Below, piece after piece: positions 59,603 through 63,352 of a stretch of DNA of 63,352 bases; the first letter of the stretch is position 1, and every line of letters starts with the position of its first letter. The DNA lies in assembly GCF_012927125.1 (NCBI RefSeq), contig NZ_JABBFZ010000030.1:1-63352 (forward strand), in the 5' to 3' direction. The notes beneath the pieces are model-generated. The model worked only from the letters and a program-made list of their open reading frames with translations. It ran no database searches and was not told where the DNA came from. Source of the stretch: Paraburkholderia antibiotica. GTDB taxonomy: Bacteria > Pseudomonadota > Gammaproteobacteria > Burkholderiales > Burkholderiaceae. Both the position numbers and the translations under genes were made by a program.

Positions 59603-60445
59603 TCAATGCGCGCCACCGGCGCGCATGGCCCGATATTCCCGCTGTACGATCTGCATCAGCTCCGCGACTGAGGTGAGCGCGCTCTGTTGCTCGTAGGTCA
59701 CGCGGCCCCGCTGCATCAACATGATGCGATCCGCGATATCGAGCGTTTGCGCATAGTTGTGCATGATCATGATGATGGACAGGCCGCCTTTTTCCTTCAG
59801 ACGCATCAGCAGGTCGATGATGAGGCCCGCCTCGCGCGCGCCCATCGCGGCGAGCGGCTCGTCGAGCAACAGGATCTTCGCATTCGAATGCACGGCGCGC
59901 GCCACGGCGATGGCCTGACGCTGGCCGCCCGACAGACGCTCCACCGGTAAATCCACCGAAGGCACGTGCACGCCGATATCGTCGAGGCATTGCGCCGCGC
60001 GTTCGCGCATCTGTTTGTGGTCGAGCAGCCTGAACGGTCCGCGTCGCACGATTTCGCGGTTCAGGAACATGTTGTGGTAAATGCTCAGCGAGTTCGCGAG
60101 CGCGAGATCCTGATACACGCACTCGATACCGAGCGAACGCGCGTGATCGACCGAGCGCAGCAGCGTCTCCTCGCCATCGACGTAGAGCGTGCCGTCCGTT
60201 TGCTGATGAAAGCCCGTGAGGATCTTCACGAGCGTCGACTTACCCGCGCCGTTATCGCCGAGTACGCCGAGAATTTCGCCCTTGCCAAGCGTAAGCGAGA
60301 CGCCATCGAGCGCCGTCACCGCGCCGAAGCGTTTGACGAGGTTCTCGCCGCGCAGCGCCAACGGCGCATCGGGTGCGCGAGTTGCGCTGGGCGCGGCGTT
60401 CGTGCCGGCGCCAGCGTTCGCGGAGGAGGATTGCGATTCGTCCAT
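59603..60445 (-). CDS. Sugar-type ABC transporter ATP-binding protein (single ABC domain)
   Basis: 280 residues: a Ser/Ala-rich start of about 30 residues, then one ABC domain with Walker A GDNGAGKST (about 65-73), Q-loop CVYQDLALA, signature LSGGQRQAIAVARA (about 165) and Walker B ILLLDEPLAA, then the H-loop IMIMHNYAQ. Monosaccharide ABC systems of the ribose type usually have a double-domain ATPase of about 500 residues; this is the short FrcA-like form. In position, its Walker B Glu is intact. Its start overlaps the permease stop by one base (TGATG), so the two are translationally coupled. Confidence 0.9.
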   Translation of the reverse strand: MDESQSSSANAGAGTNAAPSATRAPDAPLALRGENLVKRFGAVTALDGVSLTLGKGEILGVLGDNGAGKSTLVKILTGFHQQTDGTLYVDGEETLLRSVDHARSLGIECVYQDLALANSLSIYHNMFLNREIVRRGPFRLLDHKQMRERAAQCLDDIGVHVPSVDLPVERLSGGQRQAIAVARAVHSNAKILLLDEPLAAMGAREAGLIIDLLMRLKEKGGLSIIMIMHNYAQTLDIADRIMLMQRGRVTYEQQSALTSVAELMQIVQREYRAMRAGGAH

Positions 60446-61455
60446 CAGCGTCTGCGCTTGCGGCGAATGCGGCCGACGTGGATATTGAAGATCATCGCCG
60501 CCAGAATCGCGGCACCGAGAATGATGTTGAACGTGAATGCGTTGATGCCGATCAGCGTGAAGCCGTCGTTGAGAATGCCGAGTACCGCCGCGCCAATCAA
60601 TCCGCCCACGATCGTGCCGGAGCCGCCCGTGAGCGGTGTGCCGCCGATCACGGCGGCGGCCACCGCGAGGAACATGATCTGATTGCCGCCCGCCTGCGGA
60701 TCGATCGAGGTAATCCGGAAAGCTTCGAGCATGCCGGTAAAACCCGCGAGCACCGCGGCGAGAATGAAATTGCCGAGACGCAGCCGCCTCACATGAATGC
60801 CGGCTTCGCTCGCGCCAAGTGGATTCGCGCCCGCGGCCTGCGTATGCAGACCCCAGCGCGTATGCCGCAATAGCACGTGCATCGCGAACGCGATCGCCAA
60901 AGTCCAGATGATTTCGCTGTAGCCCCACGCGCCCATGAACGCGGCGAACGTCGGCGAGCCAGGCGTGGGAGCGGGCGTGCCGCGCGAGAGGGTGAGCGTG
61001 ATGCCGTTGATCAGAAAGAGCGTGCCGAGCGTCGTGACGAACGAGGGCAGCCGCAGCCACACCGTTATCGCGCCGTTCGCGAAACCGACGATTGCCGCGG
61101 CCAGCAGCCCCGCGATCACGGCGAGCCACATCGGCGCGCCCGCATCGTTCGCGAACACCATCATGAACGGGGCGAACGCGAACACCATGCCGGCGGACAG
61201 ATCGATGTCGCCACCGATCATCAGCATGATTTCGCCGAACGCGATAATCGCCACCGGCGCGATGAACTGCGAGAGGTTGACGAGGCTTGCGTTGGTCAGC
61301 AGGAAATCGTGATTCGCGAATTCGAAGTAGGCGGCCAGCAGCACGGCCACGAGCAGAATGCGCAGCTCGGCCGCCCAGTGCGACGCGAAGGACACGCCCG
61401 CGCGCCTGGGCGCGCGGACCGCTTCGGTGTTGCCGGTGTCGTTCACGGTATTCAT
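60445..61455 (-). CDS. Sugar-type ABC transporter permease
   Basis: 336 residues with about 9-10 membrane helices of the RbsC/BPD_transp_2 family: VAIIAFGEIMLMIGGDIDLSAGMVFAF (about 70-97), GALTLFLINGITLTLSRG region, GANPLGASEAGIHVRRLRLGNFI (cytoplasmic coupling loop contacting the ATPase) and MFLAVAAAVIGGTPLTGGSGTIVGGLIGAAVLG. It forms the membrane channel with the ATPase encoded downstream. Its start overlaps the stop of the binding-protein gene by one base, and its stop overlaps the ATPase start likewise. Confidence 0.92.
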   Translation of the reverse strand: MNTVNDTGNTEAVRAPRRAGVSFASHWAAELRILLVAVLLAAYFEFANHDFLLTNASLVNLSQFIAPVAIIAFGEIMLMIGGDIDLSAGMVFAFAPFMMVFANDAGAPMWLAVIAGLLAAAIVGFANGAITVWLRLPSFVTTLGTLFLINGITLTLSRGTPAPTPGSPTFAAFMGAWGYSEIIWTLAIAFAMHVLLRHTRWGLHTQAAGANPLGASEAGIHVRRLRLGNFILAAVLAGFTGMLEAFRITSIDPQAGGNQIMFLAVAAAVIGGTPLTGGSGTIVGGLIGAAVLGILNDGFTLIGINAFTFNIILGAAILAAMIFNIHVGRIRRKRRR

Positions 61456-62564
61456 CAGGACTTGATGGCGCCGGACCTCGGAACGATTTGCTGCTTGTCG
61501 GTCTTGCCTTCAAAACGCGTCGACGTATTGAGGTACGGCTCGACGTTTTCCTTCGTCACGAATTTCAGGCCGGTGTTGATTTCGGCCGGTCCGACGAGAC
61601 CGCCCGAGCTGAGGAACACGAACGCCTGCATCACCGTATAGAAGCCCTGTACGTAGGGTTGCTGATCGATGGTGAAGTCGAGAAAGCCTTCGTGGATCAA
61701 CTGGATCGTGGTCGGCAGCAGATCGAAGCCGCCGCCGTGCACGCCCTTCGCGGGCAGGTTCGATTCCTTCATCACCTGCGCGACGCCCTGGGTGCTGCCC
61801 GCGTCGACGGCGAACATGCCCTTCAGATCCTGATGGCCGAGATAGAACGACTTGATCTTCGACAGTTCCTCGTTGACGGTCGCGCCGGTGGCGACGGTCT
61901 GGATGTCGATCTTCTTGCCGGACTTCTTGATGGCGTCGCTCGCACCGTCCAGCCGCGGCTGGATATTGAGCTGCCCCGGCGTGGCGATGAACAGCGCGAC
62001 CATGCCGCTGTCGATCAGGCTCACGATGCGCTCGCCCATCTGGTAGCCCGACAGGTACAGATCCTGGCCGATATATGCGAGGCGTGGATTCTTCTTGCCG
62101 CGCGGCGCGTCGGCGTTATAGGCGAAGACCGGAATGCCGGCGTCGAGCGCGGCCTGGATCGGTTTGTCGAAAGCGCTCGGATCGACGATCGGCACCGCGA
62201 TCGCGTCGGCCTTGGCGGCAATCGCCGAATTGACGGCACGAACCATTTCGCCCGCATCGGACGTGGCCGAGCCGGTCCACTGATAATCCATGCCGAGTAA
62301 TGAGCACGCATCCTGAATGCCGTATTGCGTGGGCACGAAGAACGGATTGGTGGTGACGTGATTGACGAAGACGATCTTCCACTTCTTGTGCGACGGAAAC
62401 GCCGCCTGTGCCGCCTGTGCGCTGCTGATCAACCCGCCCGTGCCACCGAGCGCACCCATCAGCGAAAGCGCCGCGCCGAGTCCCACGCCCTGCATCATGC
62501 CCCGTCGCGCCGTGCTGAAACCGTTGTTGCCCTGTTCCTGATCGTCATCCCGTTGCTGTGCCAT
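61455..62564 (-). CDS. Periplasmic sugar-type substrate-binding protein with Tat-like signal
   Basis: 369 residues of the periplasmic-binding-protein 4 (ribose/galactose type I) family. Residues 18-52 contain TARRGMMQGVGLGAALSLMGALGG and end in AQAAF: a twin-arginine-like signal with a hydrophobic core, so the protein may be exported folded. The mature domain has FVNHVTTNPFFVPTQYGIQDACSLLG, AIAAKADAIAVPIVDPSAFDKPIQAALDAGIPVFAYNADAP and GMFAVDAGSTQGVAQVMKE. Ligand unknown: a sugar, polyol or similar. First gene of the ABC operon. Confidence 0.9.
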   Translation of the reverse strand: MAQQRDDDQEQGNNGFSTARRGMMQGVGLGAALSLMGALGGTGGLISSAQAAQAAFPSHKKWKIVFVNHVTTNPFFVPTQYGIQDACSLLGMDYQWTGSATSDAGEMVRAVNSAIAAKADAIAVPIVDPSAFDKPIQAALDAGIPVFAYNADAPRGKKNPRLAYIGQDLYLSGYQMGERIVSLIDSGMVALFIATPGQLNIQPRLDGASDAIKKSGKKIDIQTVATGATVNEELSKIKSFYLGHQDLKGMFAVDAGSTQGVAQVMKESNLPAKGVHGGGFDLLPTTIQLIHEGFLDFTIDQQPYVQGFYTVMQAFVFLSSGGLVGPAEINTGLKFVTKENVEPYLNTSTRFEGKTDKQQIVPRSGAIKS

Positions 62565-63225
62565 CTCTTCCTCCGGTTCTTTTCTTCGTTGGTCGATGTG
62601 GTCGACGTTGAGTCGATCGCGTGCAGATGCTGGACGGCACCGGGAGTGCGCTGGATAGTGCAGGACTAGGGGGCGGTCAGACGTGCGGCCCCGATTCGAA
62701 AGCGCTCGATACGCGCCGTGCGGTACCGCAAAAATGTTAGTGCAGCGCGGTTGCGCCTCCTAATCCATGTATACCCCTAACTAGTCGTGCTGTTCCGACT
62801 ATTGGGACGGATGGCTATTTGAGCGTGCGGTGGGGGACGCTGGGGGGCGATTCGAGGACTCGCGGCGGGGTGACAAAGTGCTTTCGCGGGCTTTACATCC
62901 CGAGGGGCGAGCCGTGCGCGATGAGCCGCACATCGATGCGATGAGCGTCACGTCACGAGAGCAAACAAAGCTTCGATGAATGCCAGCGTGGTGCACCGCA
63001 TCATAGTTACGGTTCAGTACCGATGCGGGAGGGCTCGAAGGAGCCGCTTCGCCTTTGATGCTGCAGAAGCGAGCCAAATCGATGCGGGTCTAATCGCAGC
63101 ATGCACTGCTTTCCGGCCAATCTACGCAGCGCTCTGGCCAACTTTCGACGCCTGCCGTTCTCCATTCCCTCTGCGTGGACCAACATGTCCTTCCGATAGC
63201 TGTTGTACCAACGAAAGGACACGGA
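62565..63225. other. 661-bp divergent regulatory region of the ABC operon and the formaldehyde dehydrogenase gene
   Basis: This gap separates the binding-protein gene (minus) from the class III alcohol dehydrogenase gene (plus). It contains a 6-bp inverted repeat TAGTCG-n8-CGACTA at 62782-62801 beside ATACCCCTAACTAG at 62771-62784, a candidate regulator site. No gene or RNA is recognised; the minus-strand frames here have no start signals. Confidence 0.45.
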
Positions 63226-63352
63226 ATGAAGACCAAAGCAGCAATCGCATGGAAAGCCGGCGCCCCGTTGACGATCGAGGAAGTCGATCTCGAAGGCCCG
63301 CGCGCCGGTGAAGTCCTGATCGAAGTGAAGGCGACGGGCATCTGCCACACCG
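63226..63352 (+). CDS. frmA: S-(hydroxymethyl)glutathione dehydrogenase / class III alcohol dehydrogenase, N-terminal part
   Basis: The first 42 residues, MKTKAAIAWKAGAPLTIEEV followed by DLEGPRAGEVLIEVKATGICHT, match the start of zinc-dependent class III alcohol dehydrogenases. The Cys in TGICHT is the first catalytic zinc ligand. These enzymes oxidise S-hydroxymethylglutathione, formed from formaldehyde and glutathione, to S-formylglutathione. AAAGGA lies 9-14 bases before the ATG at 63226. The gene is cut by the window edge, so the remaining metal ligands and any downstream esterase gene cannot be seen. Confidence 0.9.
   Translation, partial: MKTKAAIAWKAGAPLTIEEVDLEGPRAGEVLIEVKATGICHT

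Overview
The window is GC-rich, bacterial, and coded on both strands. Gene content and protein style point to a betaproteobacterium of the Burkholderia/Paraburkholderia group: a beta-barrel porin with a classic signal peptide, an AAHS-type aromatic acid transporter, a leucine (liu) operon with a TetR regulator, a gamma-glutamyl-putrescine cluster and an HU gene. This assignment is an inference from gene content, not from a search.

Layout. 1-3.8 kb is a mobile-element hot spot. It holds the edge of an IS1182-type element, a 148-bp remnant with related ends, a complete IS30-family element and a 167-bp MITE-like element, with a small membrane protein, a glutathione S-transferase and an isochorismatase-like hydrolase between them. 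3.9-10.4 kb is ordinary accessory chromosome: a small secreted protein, a LysE exporter, a BON protein, a PLP Cys/Met-type enzyme, a DUF2891 protein, and a phosphoesterase paired with a membrane protein. 10.9-19.0 kb is a LysR-controlled aromatic catabolic unit: benzoylformate decarboxylase-like enzyme, aldehyde dehydrogenase, ketopantoate-reductase-family protein, AAHS transporter and porin. It reads as a candidate D-mandelate-to-benzoate route. 19-25 kb holds a DUF2278 protein and a 1494-residue autotransporter with a large internal duplication.

25.0-30.2 kb is a GntR-controlled operon of four unrelated hydrolases (FAH family, alpha/beta hydrolase, amidohydrolase, Tat-exported metallo-beta-lactamase fold). 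I cannot assign a substrate, and this is the best candidate for an undescribed pathway. 30.3-34.8 kb carries an alpha/beta hydrolase and a three-gene polyamine cluster (PuuD-, PuuA- and SpuC-like). 35.8-37.9 kb carries a DedA-rhodanese fusion and a cupin, separated by a 24-copy 9-bp minisatellite. 38-45 kb holds an AhpD-like protein, a truncated LysR gene, a DUF899 protein, a GGDEF-EAL protein, HU and a TTG-initiated DAHP synthase. 45-53 kb holds a DUF72 protein with a long histone-H1-like tail, then a TetR gene divergent from the leucine operon liuA-liuB-liuC-liuD with a clear palindromic operator between them.

53-63 kb contains an orphan PhnD-like protein, a DUF1488-like protein, a translationally coupled DUF4239-like/CPA1 antiporter pair, a poorly coding stretch with small unknown genes and a broken cytochrome P460-like reading frame, and a three-gene sugar-type ABC transporter. 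The window ends in the start of a class III alcohol (glutathione-formaldehyde) dehydrogenase gene.
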